The notes beneath the pieces were generated by a model. The model was not told the DNA's origin, made no database searches, and was given only the letters and a program-made list of their open reading frames with translations. From the NCBI GenBank assembly GCA_910588655.1, contig CAJUPJ010000008.1:1-64000 (forward strand): DNA of 64,000 bases, read 5' to 3'. Source of the DNA: an uncultured Lachnospiraceae bacterium (GTDB lineage Bacteria > Bacillota > Clostridia > Lachnospirales > Lachnospiraceae). The translations under genes and the position numbers were made by a program. Of this stretch, positions 8,035 through 15,938 are shown piece by piece (positions within the stretch are counted from its first letter, which is position 1; every line of letters starts with the position of its first letter).

Positions 8035-8976
8035 TTAATTGTCACTTTCTATCTCATCTATAATAGGTATTACCTGTGAAAGCATATTATCCATATCTTC
8101 AAACATGGAACTTTTAGTAGTATTTAATTCACTTGCCCTGTCTATATGTTTTACAACTTCATTATATTGTCTCTCTGTATTTGCAAAGAGCTGTTTAAAT
8201 TCCCTTAATTTATCCTGTGATGCACTTACAGTCTCCTTTATCTGTCCATGTACTGTCCCGGCACTCCCTGTTGCTGTAATAATTGCATCAAACATAGCAT
8301 GTGTCTTATCAACATTTTCCATACTTTCTGTCATTGCCCTGTTTGAAGCAGTAATGCTTTCGCTCATTTTCCCAGTACCACATTCTACACTGCCAATCCC
8401 TGTATCAACTAACCCTGCAAGGTCTTTAATTTCATCAGCCAAGCTTTTTACTTCGCCTGCAACTACTGCAAACCCCTTGCCATGTCCGCCTGCCTTCGCT
8501 GCTTCAATAGAAGCATTAAGTGCAAGTATATTTGTCTGGTCTGCAATTTTAACTATCTGTTTCATGGATTTTTTAATATTTTCAATTGCTTCCTGGAAAT
8601 CTGCAAATGTATCCTGTATTTCACTAAAGCAGTCCTGTACCTGGTTTGAACTGGATTTCAGCCCGTTTACCTGCTGCTGTGCTTCTTTTACTTTATTGGT
8701 AATTTCATCTTTAACTAATGCAAACTGCCCTGATACATTATCCACTGATGTAAAAACATCATTAAATGTATCAAGCTTTTCTTTAAGTGCCATATCTTCC
8801 TTGAGCACGCTCTGGAATGCCAGTCTTATGCCCCTTAATTCATTAAGCAATTCAACCTCTTTAAGTACCAGCTCTTTCCTGTAATCCTGAAGGCTGTTTG
8901 CAACATGTACAACTGGATACAGCCCTGTCCCGTCTGCTGTCTTGTACCGCCTGTTCCTGTACTTAGGTAAAAACAT
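8035..8976 (-). CDS. Soluble methyl-accepting chemotaxis-type protein
   Basis: A 313-residue chemoreceptor-like protein without membrane helices. About 90 N-terminal residues hold no recognised ligand domain. The rest is a coiled-coil MCP signalling domain with the conserved tip ADQTNILALNASIEAAKAGG followed by GKGFAVVAGEVKSLA. The start at 8976 follows AGGAGGATATAAG. It lies 40 bases downstream of the FIST-domain gene (9017-10072) on the same strand, so the two are one operon. The likely arrangement is that FIST senses a small molecule and this protein passes the signal to CheA/CheW. The C-terminus lacks a CheR-docking pentapeptide. Confidence 0.9.
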   Translation of the reverse strand: MFLPKYRNRRYKTADGTGLYPVVHVANSLQDYRKELVLKEVELLNELRGIRLAFQSVLKEDMALKEKLDTFNDVFTSVDNVSGQFALVKDEITNKVKEAQQQVNGLKSSSNQVQDCFSEIQDTFADFQEAIENIKKSMKQIVKIADQTNILALNASIEAAKAGGHGKGFAVVAGEVKSLADEIKDLAGLVDTGIGSVECGTGKMSESITASNRAMTESMENVDKTHAMFDAIITATGSAGTVHGQIKETVSASQDKLREFKQLFANTERQYNEVVKHIDRASELNTTKSSMFEDMDNMLSQVIPIIDEIESDN

Positions 8977-9016
8977 CTTATATCCTCCTGGTTCTATTAA
9001 TATGTATCCTTAGCAG

Positions 9017-10072
9017 CTACTCAAATACCACGCAAGTCATTGACTGGTTCACAAACTGGCTGTTATAATGCTCGCCATAACCTACAAGCCCTGCATGGCT
9101 GCCAAGCCTTCCCATAGCATCCAGATAATTGTTCATTTCATTATTCTGGCTGAATAAAAGATAGCGGAACAGGCAGTTTACAGAAAATACTGCCGAAATA
9201 CGCTGGAAATCCTGGTGTATTTTCTGGATTGTACCTTCCACGACCCTTCTGTAATCCTGTAATTCAAGAAGTATTAATACATCCGAATCATTTACCTGCC
9301 TGTAACATGTAAGAGCCCCGCCCTCTACAGCTTTTATGGATACAATACATACATCTTTTCCGCTTAATTTGCCTAGCGGGTTTTTAAATGTCTGTTCTGT
9401 AATATCACTTTCCTGTATATTTAAGACCTCCTGGTACACCTGCTTTGCCGGTCTTCCATTAAGTTTTCCAACCAGGTAGTTGCTGCGGTCTGTTTCAGAT
9501 GCAATAAGTTTGTTCATGTTCATTGGCCGGTAAATATTTTCCTTATACGCTCTTACCCTTCCGTTCTTGTTCTTAACTAATGCATATGCAGCAGCATCAT
9601 TATAGACTTTTCCATTGGCTGAAACCTTGCCAGCATCCCCTGTGCCGCCTACAAGGGAAATATTTTTCTTCTTAAGCATACTGTATGCTGTTGTTAATAC
9701 ACATGCATCATTTCCTGAACAGAAATCAATACATATGGTATTATCTCCTGACGCCTTGATTTTGTGCATATCCTGTTCTATGCGCTGTATGTATTTTACT
9801 GGCATGACAGATACCTGTTCAAGTACGTTGGTAACAGCTTCTACTCCGTCCGTATGTGCTATAATGCTTACTCCTTCTTCTGTGACCCTTGTGTCATAAC
9901 CCATACCAATACACCCTATGCTTGGAACTTTTGGAAATAATTTCTCCAGTTCTGCCACATGTTGTTCAAACTGGTTTGTGTTTGATATAAGCATGATGAA
10001 TTCCGGATTTGATAATCCTCTTGCGGCTTCTGCCAGGTTTCCTCTCTGGCTTCTCCCAAAAAACTGTTTCAT
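9017..10072 (-). CDS. FIST-domain sensory protein
   Basis: A 351-residue protein with the FIST N and FIST C arrangement. The N-terminal half has FPKVPSIGCIGMGYDTRV and a strand/helix pattern ending VGGTGDAGKVSANGKVYNDAA. The C-terminal half has DSDVLILLELQDYRRVVEGT and AVFSVNCLFRYLLFSQ. FIST domains are predicted small-ligand sensors (amino-acid-like ligands have been suggested) and occur next to or fused with chemoreceptors, kinases and cyclases. Here the partner is the soluble MCP directly downstream. There is no signal peptide, so sensing is cytosolic. The start follows AAGGAGA, and the promoter is at 10137-10165. Confidence 0.85.
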   Translation of the reverse strand: MKQFFGRSQRGNLAEAARGLSNPEFIMLISNTNQFEQHVAELEKLFPKVPSIGCIGMGYDTRVTEEGVSIIAHTDGVEAVTNVLEQVSVMPVKYIQRIEQDMHKIKASGDNTICIDFCSGNDACVLTTAYSMLKKKNISLVGGTGDAGKVSANGKVYNDAAAYALVKNKNGRVRAYKENIYRPMNMNKLIASETDRSNYLVGKLNGRPAKQVYQEVLNIQESDITEQTFKNPLGKLSGKDVCIVSIKAVEGGALTCYRQVNDSDVLILLELQDYRRVVEGTIQKIHQDFQRISAVFSVNCLFRYLLFSQNNEMNNYLDAMGRLGSHAGLVGYGEHYNSQFVNQSMTCVVFE

Positions 10073-10136
10073 GGCTTATCTCCTTATAAATATGCTTCTG
10101 TAGTTAAATCCCCACCGCAATTAGTTCTTTTCATAT

Positions 10137-10165
10137 AGAATAACCTATAAATGAATTTTCTGCAA
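10137..10165 (-). promoter_or_regulatory. Promoter of FIST-MCP operon
   Basis: On the minus strand: TTGCAG (10165-10160), a 17-base spacer, then TATTCT (10142-10137). It lies about 65 bases upstream of the FIST start, beside the end of palindromic repeat A. Confidence 0.6.
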
Positions 10166-10182
10166 GTAAATTTATATGATTA

Positions 10183-10397
10183 ACAGTTATCTGGTGTTTT
10201 TGCGGTTTTGCGTGTGGATTGGCGGACGGACGGTTTAGTGTGCCAGAGCCAGAATTTTCCATACAGAGGTACGCTCCCGCTACGTCAAGCCACGCAGCGG
10301 CATATAAAGCACCCCTGTATGGAATGATTACTGGCATCTGGCACGCGAAACCTGTTATCAAAAACCCACACCCATCACAGAATAATAAGATAACTGT
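10183..10397. repeat. Palindromic intergenic repeat, copy A
   Basis: A 215-base non-coding element bounded by inverted termini ACAGTTATCT (10183-10192) and AGATAACTGT (10388-10397). Inside lie imperfect inverted arms containing GTGCCAGAGCCAGAAT, TCCATACAG...CTGTATGGA, and a conserved GGTACGCT...CGCTACG segment. The same termini and core recur at 25628, 43795, 53751 and 61435. It fills the 466-base gap 10104-10569, together with the promoters on either side. There is no transposase ORF. It is MITE-like or REP-like; the exact class is unknown. Confidence 0.85.
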
Positions 10398-10482
10398 AAA
10401 CAGGGTGGTGGCAGGCACTGGCTCCATGCATAAAATAAATATATAAGCCAGAAGGGCTTTTATTAATTAAATGATAAAAAGG

Positions 10483-10511
10483 TTGCAAAAATGTATAATA
10501 TCATTTATTAT
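10483..10511 (+). promoter_or_regulatory. Promoter of CZB chemoreceptor gene
   Basis: TTGCAA (10483-10488), a 17-base spacer, then TATTAT (10506-10511), 58 bases upstream of the start at 10570. The start codon has a GGAGG site. Confidence 0.6.
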
Positions 10512-10569
10512 GTGATATAGTATACAATTTGGTAGTTATGCTGCCTATGTGTAAACCTGGAGGTAAAAT

Positions 10570-11940
10570 ATGCGGTTAAAAAGTAAACGGAACGTGCTTA
10601 CAGAAGCCGTTTCAGAGTTAAAGGATGTGGATTATACTAAAGTACCTGGACTTGATAGTATTTACCACAGGCTTTCTAAGGGCAGGGAAGAGTTTGCAGG
10701 AGTATTTGAAAAGAACATCAAGGCTGTTATGCAGATAAGCTCCCTTGACCTGGCAATGCAGCACCAGACTGAAAGAATAGAAGACATATACCATAAGGTG
10801 TCTAAAGCAACAGAAACTATTTTTGGCATTTCTGCTGACAGCCCTTATTCAGCAGGGCATACAAATAACCAGCATGAAGAGCTTACAAATACAATTATTG
10901 ATATTTCTTCTAAGACTGAAGAAGTACACAGGAAAATAGGAACAAGCCAGGAAGAACTGACAACGATTAAAAACCTTTCTGAACAGACTATTGAAGATTC
11001 AAAAGAAATGCAGAAGGATATGGACCAGCTTATTGGAATAATTAATACTATGACAGGGATTATTGCAGGGATTGATACCATATCATTACAGACAAACCTG
11101 CTGGCATTAAATGCTTCTATTGAAGCCGCCAAAGCTGGCCAGGCTGGAAAGGGGTTTGCTGTTGTAGCTACTGAAATACGCGGGCTTGCAGAAGAAACAC
11201 AAAAACTTACCAGCAGCATGGGCGAATTCGTGGAAGAGATTAAACACGCTTCACAAAAAAGTGCAGAAAGTGCCAAGGAAACCATCAATGCACTTGGTGC
11301 TGTGACAGGCAAAATTGAACAGGTATGGGAATTAAATAATGACAATAAAAAGCATATTTCCGAAGTAAGTGAAGCTATCAGTTCTATTGCCGCTGTAAGT
11401 GAAGAAATCACAAGCACAATGACAGAGATGGAGAACCAGCTTATTGACAGCACAGGATATATGCGTGAGGTAGAACAGGAATTAAGGAAATCTTCAGAAC
11501 CTGTAACTGTTATAGAACAGATACTTGACGAATCAGTAAAGCAGATGGGGGCTATGTCTGATGATGCATTTTACCACCTTGAAAACGGCGAATTTGCAGC
11601 ATATATGGAAAATGCAATTTCAGCACATAATACATGGCTTAACAATCTTGAAAAAATTGTTAAGGAACACACAATCCTTCCATTGCAGCTTGACCCTTCA
11701 AAATGTGGTTTCGGGCATTTTTACAATGCTATGGTTCCAAAAATACCTGGGGTGCTTCCAATCTGGATTGGACTTGGTGCAAAGCATAAGAAGTTCCACG
11801 GATATGGCACAGAAGTTATAAATGCAATAGCAAATAATGATTACTACCTTGCAGAACAGGTTTATACAGAAGCCAGGGAATATTCAAGAAATCTTATTTC
11901 AGATATGGAAAAGATTATAGATATCTGTATAAATAAATAG
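10570..11940 (+). CDS. Soluble chemoreceptor with zinc-binding CZB domain
   Basis: A 456-residue cytosolic chemoreceptor. An N-terminal coiled coil of about 150 residues leads into an MCP signalling domain with tip LQTNLLALNASIEAAKAGQ and GKGFAVVATEIRGLA. The C-terminal 110 residues form a chemoreceptor zinc-binding (CZB) domain: a histidine in SAHNTWL, the CGFGHFY motif, and HKKFHGYG supply the H/C/H/H zinc ligands. CZB domains in other bacteria respond to zinc or hypochlorous acid; the ligand here is not known. There are no membrane helices. The gene is monocistronic, with its own promoter at 10483 and a terminator at 11960-11996. Confidence 0.92.
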   Translation: MRLKSKRNVLTEAVSELKDVDYTKVPGLDSIYHRLSKGREEFAGVFEKNIKAVMQISSLDLAMQHQTERIEDIYHKVSKATETIFGISADSPYSAGHTNNQHEELTNTIIDISSKTEEVHRKIGTSQEELTTIKNLSEQTIEDSKEMQKDMDQLIGIINTMTGIIAGIDTISLQTNLLALNASIEAAKAGQAGKGFAVVATEIRGLAEETQKLTSSMGEFVEEIKHASQKSAESAKETINALGAVTGKIEQVWELNNDNKKHISEVSEAISSIAAVSEEITSTMTEMENQLIDSTGYMREVEQELRKSSEPVTVIEQILDESVKQMGAMSDDAFYHLENGEFAAYMENAISAHNTWLNNLEKIVKEHTILPLQLDPSKCGFGHFYNAMVPKIPGVLPIWIGLGAKHKKFHGYGTEVINAIANNDYYLAEQVYTEAREYSRNLISDMEKIIDICINK

Positions 11941-11959
11941 AATAGTTTTAAAAATATAC

Positions 11960-11996
11960 AAAGCCTGTGGTGTCATTTGTAAATACCACAGGCTTT
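11960..11996. terminator. Bidirectional terminator between convergent genes
   Basis: Perfect 12-base stem AAAGCCTGTGGT (11960-11971) / ACCACAGGCTTT (11985-11996) with a 13-base loop. It lies between the plus-strand CZB chemoreceptor and the minus-strand SUKH gene. Flanking A/T tracts are modest on both sides. Confidence 0.75.
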
Positions 11997-12019
11997 ATTA
12001 AACTGTCTTCTTAATGCTG

Positions 12020-12694
12020 TTAAAGCGGCTCACAAATATCATAAATTGCCTTTTCCAGCTTCTTATATGATTCTTCATTTACAGCACCATAAATTAACTG
12101 TATGCCACCGTCTTCTGCACTGTCACAGCTAAGGGCAGCTATAAGGTTGCCAGGGTCGTTGCTGTAAAATGTAATTTCTATATCATCTGATATCCAGTAC
12201 ATTTTAAATGGGAACTTCCCAAGCCTGGCTTCAAATTCTTCTATATCATCAAGGGATAAATAATAAAAGTCCTCTGGATTATATTCAAATGTAAATGCTG
12301 CTTCATATGCTGATGCTGCCATAAGGAATTCACTAAAAGAAGACGCACATAAATTTATCTCTTTTCTTTCACCACACCATAAATATACTGGCGGGTCAGC
12401 CAGTGGCAAATCCTCTTTACGTACATATGCCTGGCACACTCCCTGGTTTTCATTTAACAGGATAATGCCTTCATCAAAATCCTGTATCCATGAATATTTA
12501 AAATAATCATGTGGCATAATCCATGTATCCTGCCCATACTGGAACTCCTTTGTATTGCCTGCTTTTAGATAAAATTCTTCCAGCACCTCTGGTATTTCCC
12601 CAAATTTCTGTTTTAACTTATCTATTTCTTCTGGTGTACTGCCATGGAATTTCTTTATATCATAAACCCTCTTTATAAAGCCATAATCCAGCAT
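12020..12694 (-). CDS. SMI1/KNR4 (SUKH) family protein
   Basis: A 224-residue protein with the SUKH-type pattern at the N-terminus: a charged helix, then IDKLKQKFGEIPEVLEEFYLKAGN, then an alternating strand region with QDTWIMPHDY. The C-terminal half holds FEARLGKFPFKMYWIS and resembles a second, degenerate copy. SUKH proteins are common immunity proteins against polymorphic toxins. No toxin gene is adjacent here; the downstream neighbour is convergent and the upstream one is gpmI. The start at 12694 follows GGGGAGG and is preferred over the longer frame. An immunity role is a family-level inference. Confidence 0.7.
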   Translation of the reverse strand: MLDYGFIKRVYDIKKFHGSTPEEIDKLKQKFGEIPEVLEEFYLKAGNTKEFQYGQDTWIMPHDYFKYSWIQDFDEGIILLNENQGVCQAYVRKEDLPLADPPVYLWCGERKEINLCASSFSEFLMAASAYEAAFTFEYNPEDFYYLSLDDIEEFEARLGKFPFKMYWISDDIEITFYSNDPGNLIAALSCDSAEDGGIQLIYGAVNEESYKKLEKAIYDICEPL

Positions 12695-12769
12695 AAAATA
12701 CCTCCCCTCTGTTATTCCTGTATAAAGGCATAACCCCCATAATGCCATGCCTGCACAGGAATTCCAGGA

Positions 12770-14314
12770 CTATTTCCTTACAAGAAGTGACTTTCCTGTC
12801 ATCTCTTCTGGCTGTTCAAGCCCCATAATCTCAATAAGGGTTGGTGCTATATCAGCAAGGCATCCGCCCTCACGCAATGTATAATCCTCATCATAATTTA
12901 CAAGTATAAATGGTACAGGGTTTGTTGTATGTGCTGTAAACGGAATTCCTGTTTCATAATCAACCATCTGTTCTGCATTACCGTGGTCAGCACATATAAA
13001 CAGCACACCATCTGCCTTTTTAACAGCTTCCACAGCAGAGCCCACACACTGGTCAATACGTTCAACCGCTTTAATAGCAGCAGAAATCACGCCTGTATGT
13101 CCTACCATGTCAGGATTTGCAAAGTTAATTACAATAACATCATATTTGCCTGATGTAATAGCAGCGTCCAGTCTTTCACCTACTTCCGGTGCACTCATCT
13201 CAGGTTTTAAATCATAAGTTGCTACATCTGGTGATTTTACAAGTGAGCGCTCTTCATCTTTATTTGGCTCTTCTATACCACCATTAAAGAAGAATGTTAC
13301 ATGTGCATATTTTTCAGTTTCTGCAAGGCGGAGCTGTGTCTTGCCATTAGCCGCAAGGAACTCTCCAAATGTATTTGTGATGCTTTCTTTTTCAAACGCA
13401 ACCTGTTTATTGCCTATTGTTTCGTCGTAATCTGTAAAACATACATATGTGAGTGGCATAAAACCATTAGCACGTTCAAATTTATCAAAACTTTCATCAC
13501 AGAACGTACGTGTAATCTCCCTTGCCCTGTCAGGACGGAAATTAAAGAATATAACAGAGTCGCCTGGCTTAATTGTTGCAACTGGCCTGCCGCCTTCAGT
13601 AATAACTGCAGGTACAACAAATTCGTCATTAACACCATCTGCATAAGAGTCTGCTACTGCCTGCACTGCATTATCTGACATAACGCCTTCACCCTTGACA
13701 AGCGCATTATATGCCTTTTCAACACGGTCCCAGTTATTATCCCTGTCCATCGCATAATAACGGCCATGCACACTTGCAATCTTCCCTGTGCCAATTTCAT
13801 CAATCTTTGCCTGGAGCTCTTCAATAAATCCTTTGCCTGATGCCGGAGGTGTATCACGGCCGTCCAGGAATGTGTGTACAAATACATTCTGTACACCATT
13901 TTTCTTTGCAAGCTCAAGAAGCCCATAAAGATGTGTATTGTGGCTGTGTACCCCGCCATCTGATAAAAGCCCGTATAAATGAAGGTCTGAATTATTTTTC
14001 CTGACATTTTCTATAGCAGAAAGAAGTGCTTTGTTTTCAAAAAATGTGCCCTCTTCAATTGCTTTTGTAATACGTGTAAGTTCCTGGTAAATAATACGGC
14101 CTGCCCCGATATTCATATGTCCTACTTCAGAATTACCCATCTGCCCGTCAGGAAGACCTACAGAAAGACCGCTTGCATTTCCCTTCTGGAAAGGACACTC
14201 TGCCATAAGCTTGTCCATAACAGGTGTATCTGCCTGTGCAATCGCATTTCCCTCTGTCTTGTCATTAAGCCCGTATCCATCAAGTACCATTAAAACAACT
14301 GGTTTTTTACTCAT
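12770..14314 (-). CDS. gpmI: 2,3-bisphosphoglycerate-independent phosphoglycerate mutase
   Basis: Glycolytic enzyme interconverting 3- and 2-phosphoglycerate. At 514 residues it is the usual length for GpmI. The metal site begins VLDGYG (D12). The phosphoserine nucleophile is S62 in MGNSEVGHMNIG. Other conserved blocks are HTFLDGRDTPP, NFRPDRARE, NFANPDMVGHTG and CADHGNAEQM. It acts in the cytosol with two divalent metals, normally manganese in Firmicutes. The start follows AAGAAAGGG. A small ORF with a good ribosome site (14430-14537) and a promoter (14619-14647) lie upstream on the same strand, so gpmI is probably the second cistron of that transcript. Confidence 0.97.
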   Translation of the reverse strand: MSKKPVVLMVLDGYGLNDKTEGNAIAQADTPVMDKLMAECPFQKGNASGLSVGLPDGQMGNSEVGHMNIGAGRIIYQELTRITKAIEEGTFFENKALLSAIENVRKNNSDLHLYGLLSDGGVHSHNTHLYGLLELAKKNGVQNVFVHTFLDGRDTPPASGKGFIEELQAKIDEIGTGKIASVHGRYYAMDRDNNWDRVEKAYNALVKGEGVMSDNAVQAVADSYADGVNDEFVVPAVITEGGRPVATIKPGDSVIFFNFRPDRAREITRTFCDESFDKFERANGFMPLTYVCFTDYDETIGNKQVAFEKESITNTFGEFLAANGKTQLRLAETEKYAHVTFFFNGGIEEPNKDEERSLVKSPDVATYDLKPEMSAPEVGERLDAAITSGKYDVIVINFANPDMVGHTGVISAAIKAVERIDQCVGSAVEAVKKADGVLFICADHGNAEQMVDYETGIPFTAHTTNPVPFILVNYDEDYTLREGGCLADIAPTLIEIMGLEQPEEMTGKSLLVRK

Positions 14315-14429
14315 AATAATTCCCTTTCTTATCTTATTTTTTATTAATAACTGCTCCTCTTAAAATAGAAGTATACATTATTTATCATTGCAAGTCAAAC
14401 CATATAAGAGCCTTGCCCTTGCACATAAA

Positions 14430-14537
14430 CTATCCTCCATGCCAGGAAGGTAATATATGCAAAACTACAGCTGAAACACCAAAGCATATTAAAAGTTCTG
14501 GTAATGTAACAGGGCTGCTAATAATGCTTTTTAGCAT
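14430..14537 (-). CDS. Small hydrophobic peptide upstream of gpmI
   Basis: A 35-residue ORF with a good ribosome site (GGATGGAG five bases before ATG). It begins MLKSIISSPVTLPELL and then has a hydrophobic stretch (CFGVSAVVLHIL), so it may be a single-pass membrane peptide. A promoter lies on the same strand at 14619-14647. The leader contains a hairpin (ACCTGG...CCAGGT), and the peptide ends 115 bases before gpmI. I do not recognise it. It could be a real small protein or a translated leader; apart from position and the ribosome site there is no support. The remaining gene-free bases of 14315-14897 hold the divergent promoters and nothing else I can name. Confidence 0.4.
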   Translation of the reverse strand: MLKSIISSPVTLPELLICFGVSAVVLHILPSWHGG

Positions 14538-14618
14538 AAATCTCCATCCTTTCCTGGCTCTTGTAAACCTGGCTGTTTATAATAAAAACCAGGTACAAAA
14601 CCCATGCAATTATTATAT

Positions 14619-14647
14619 ATTCTATAGTAAAGATGTCGGATTATCAA
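14619..14647 (-). promoter_or_regulatory. Promoter for small ORF and gpmI
   Basis: On the minus strand: TTGATA (14647-14642), a 17-base spacer, then TAGAAT (14624-14619). It is the only good sigma-A-like promoter seen upstream of gpmI. Confidence 0.5.
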
Positions 14648-14798
14648 CTAAATAATTTTTTACAATTTTACCAATTACTAAATCTACAAACAATTTATAA
14701 AAAACTAAATTAATTTACAAAAAACTAATATAGCATACTATAATAACAGTTTATTTTGTATGCTTTTACTAGTTTTTCTTATTTTTTAGCACAAAAAC

Positions 14799-14827
14799 TT
14801 GAATATTTTTACCAATTATAGTATAAT
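14799..14827 (+). promoter_or_regulatory. Promoter of sugar-binding protein / chemoreceptor operon
   Basis: TTGAAT (14799-14804), an exact 17-base spacer, then consensus TATAAT (14822-14827), 70 bases before the start codon at 14898. Confidence 0.75.
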
Positions 14828-14849
14828 TTTATTATTTAGAAAAGGGTTA

Positions 14850-14883
14850 GGGTTTATATTATTTTATATTAATTAATAAACCC
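14850..14883 (+). promoter_or_regulatory. Inverted repeat in 5' leader, possible operator
   Basis: Perfect 8-base arms GGGTTTAT (14850-14857) and ATAAACCC (14876-14883) lie between the promoter and the ribosome site (GAGAGGAG) of the sugar-binding protein gene. The site fits either a repressor operator downstream of the transcript start or an RNA hairpin. Confidence 0.45.
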
Positions 14884-14897
14884 AGAGAGGAGAACGT

Positions 14898-15923
14898 ATG
14901 AAATACACAAACAAATTAAAAGGAGTGCTTGTCTGTTTTCTTCTTGTCTTATGTGCCGTTGTACCAGTTGCATGTGGAAAAGACAACCAGAAAAAAACAG
15001 ATAGCAGCAGCGGCAGCGCTGGCAACAGTAAAGGGCTTATAACAGTAGGCTATGTGCAGTCTGGTACTGGAAGTTCCTGGAGTCTTGCAAATGTTGAATC
15101 CATACAGCAGAACTGCACCGAAGAAAATGGCATTAATCTTATCTATGAATGTGCAGAAGACGACTTTGACAACCAGCTTTCTATTGTCCGTTCTTTTATT
15201 GAACAGAAAGTAGACCTTATCAGTTTCACCCCTATTGTTTCAGAAGGATGGGATGATGTGCTTAAAGATGCAAAGGAAGCAGGCATACCTGTCATTATAA
15301 TGGACCGTATGGTAGAAACTGATGATGATACACTTTTTGAGTGCTGGATTGGTTCAAACTTTTTACTTGAAGGCTATAAAGCGGCTGACTGGCTTATTGA
15401 ATATATGAAATCCCTTAATTTAAAGAAAGACCGCTACAATGTTGCACTGTTACAGGGAGCTATCGGTTCTAGTGCAGAAATGGGCCGCACACAGGGTGTT
15501 GAGGAGATGTTAAACACAGCTGGAAACTTTAAATTTGTATATAAGGATACTGGCAATTTCAACCGTGACGGCGGTATCGAAAATATGCAGAAAATCCTTA
15601 ACAAAAAACTGGATATTGATATTTTAATTGCCGAAAATGACGATATGGCACTTGGCGCTATTGAAGTTATGGAGAAAAACGGGATTAAACCAGGCAAAGA
15701 TATAGTAATTGTTTCATTTGATGGCATACATGACGCATTTGAAGCAATGATAAACGGCAAAATCAACTGTGTTATGGAATGTAACCCATTAACAGGAAAA
15801 CTTCTTGCAAGTGCTGTACAGACAGTAATCAACGGAGACCCGATATCTAAGAAGAATTATGTCCTGGAAGAACTTTTCCCTGCTGATACTGCTGCTGATT
15901 ACATAGACAACAGGAAATATTAG
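14898..15923 (+). CDS. Substrate-binding lipoprotein, sugar type (YtfQ-like)
   Basis: Type I periplasmic-binding fold lipoprotein of 341 residues. A signal peptide (KGVLVCFLLVLCAVV) ends in the lipobox VPVAC, with Cys26 as the lipidated residue, and a Ser/Gly-rich linker follows. Family motifs are TVGYVQSGTGSSW, FTPIVSEGWDDVLKDAKEAGIPVIIMDR and IAENDDMALGAIEVM, which resemble ribose/galactofuranose-type binding proteins such as YtfQ. No ABC transporter genes are adjacent. Instead a transmembrane chemoreceptor follows after 15 bases, so the protein probably presents sugar to that receptor, or serves a transporter elsewhere. The sugar itself is not known. Confidence 0.9.
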   Translation: MKYTNKLKGVLVCFLLVLCAVVPVACGKDNQKKTDSSSGSAGNSKGLITVGYVQSGTGSSWSLANVESIQQNCTEENGINLIYECAEDDFDNQLSIVRSFIEQKVDLISFTPIVSEGWDDVLKDAKEAGIPVIIMDRMVETDDDTLFECWIGSNFLLEGYKAADWLIEYMKSLNLKKDRYNVALLQGAIGSSAEMGRTQGVEEMLNTAGNFKFVYKDTGNFNRDGGIENMQKILNKKLDIDILIAENDDMALGAIEVMEKNGIKPGKDIVIVSFDGIHDAFEAMINGKINCVMECNPLTGKLLASAVQTVINGDPISKKNYVLEELFPADTAADYIDNRKY

Positions 15924-15938
15924 AGGAGGGAACGTATT

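Noticed and set aside
10131..10427. 98-residue minus-strand ORF in the gap before the CZB chemoreceptor, and an overlapping plus-strand ORF
   Set aside because: Both lie across palindromic repeat A, have no ribosome site and look like translations of inverted repeats rather than proteins.
14413..14655. 80-residue plus-strand ORF between gpmI and the sugar-binding protein gene
   Set aside because: No ribosome site, unlikely composition, and it opposes the promoter and small ORF that fit the minus strand better.
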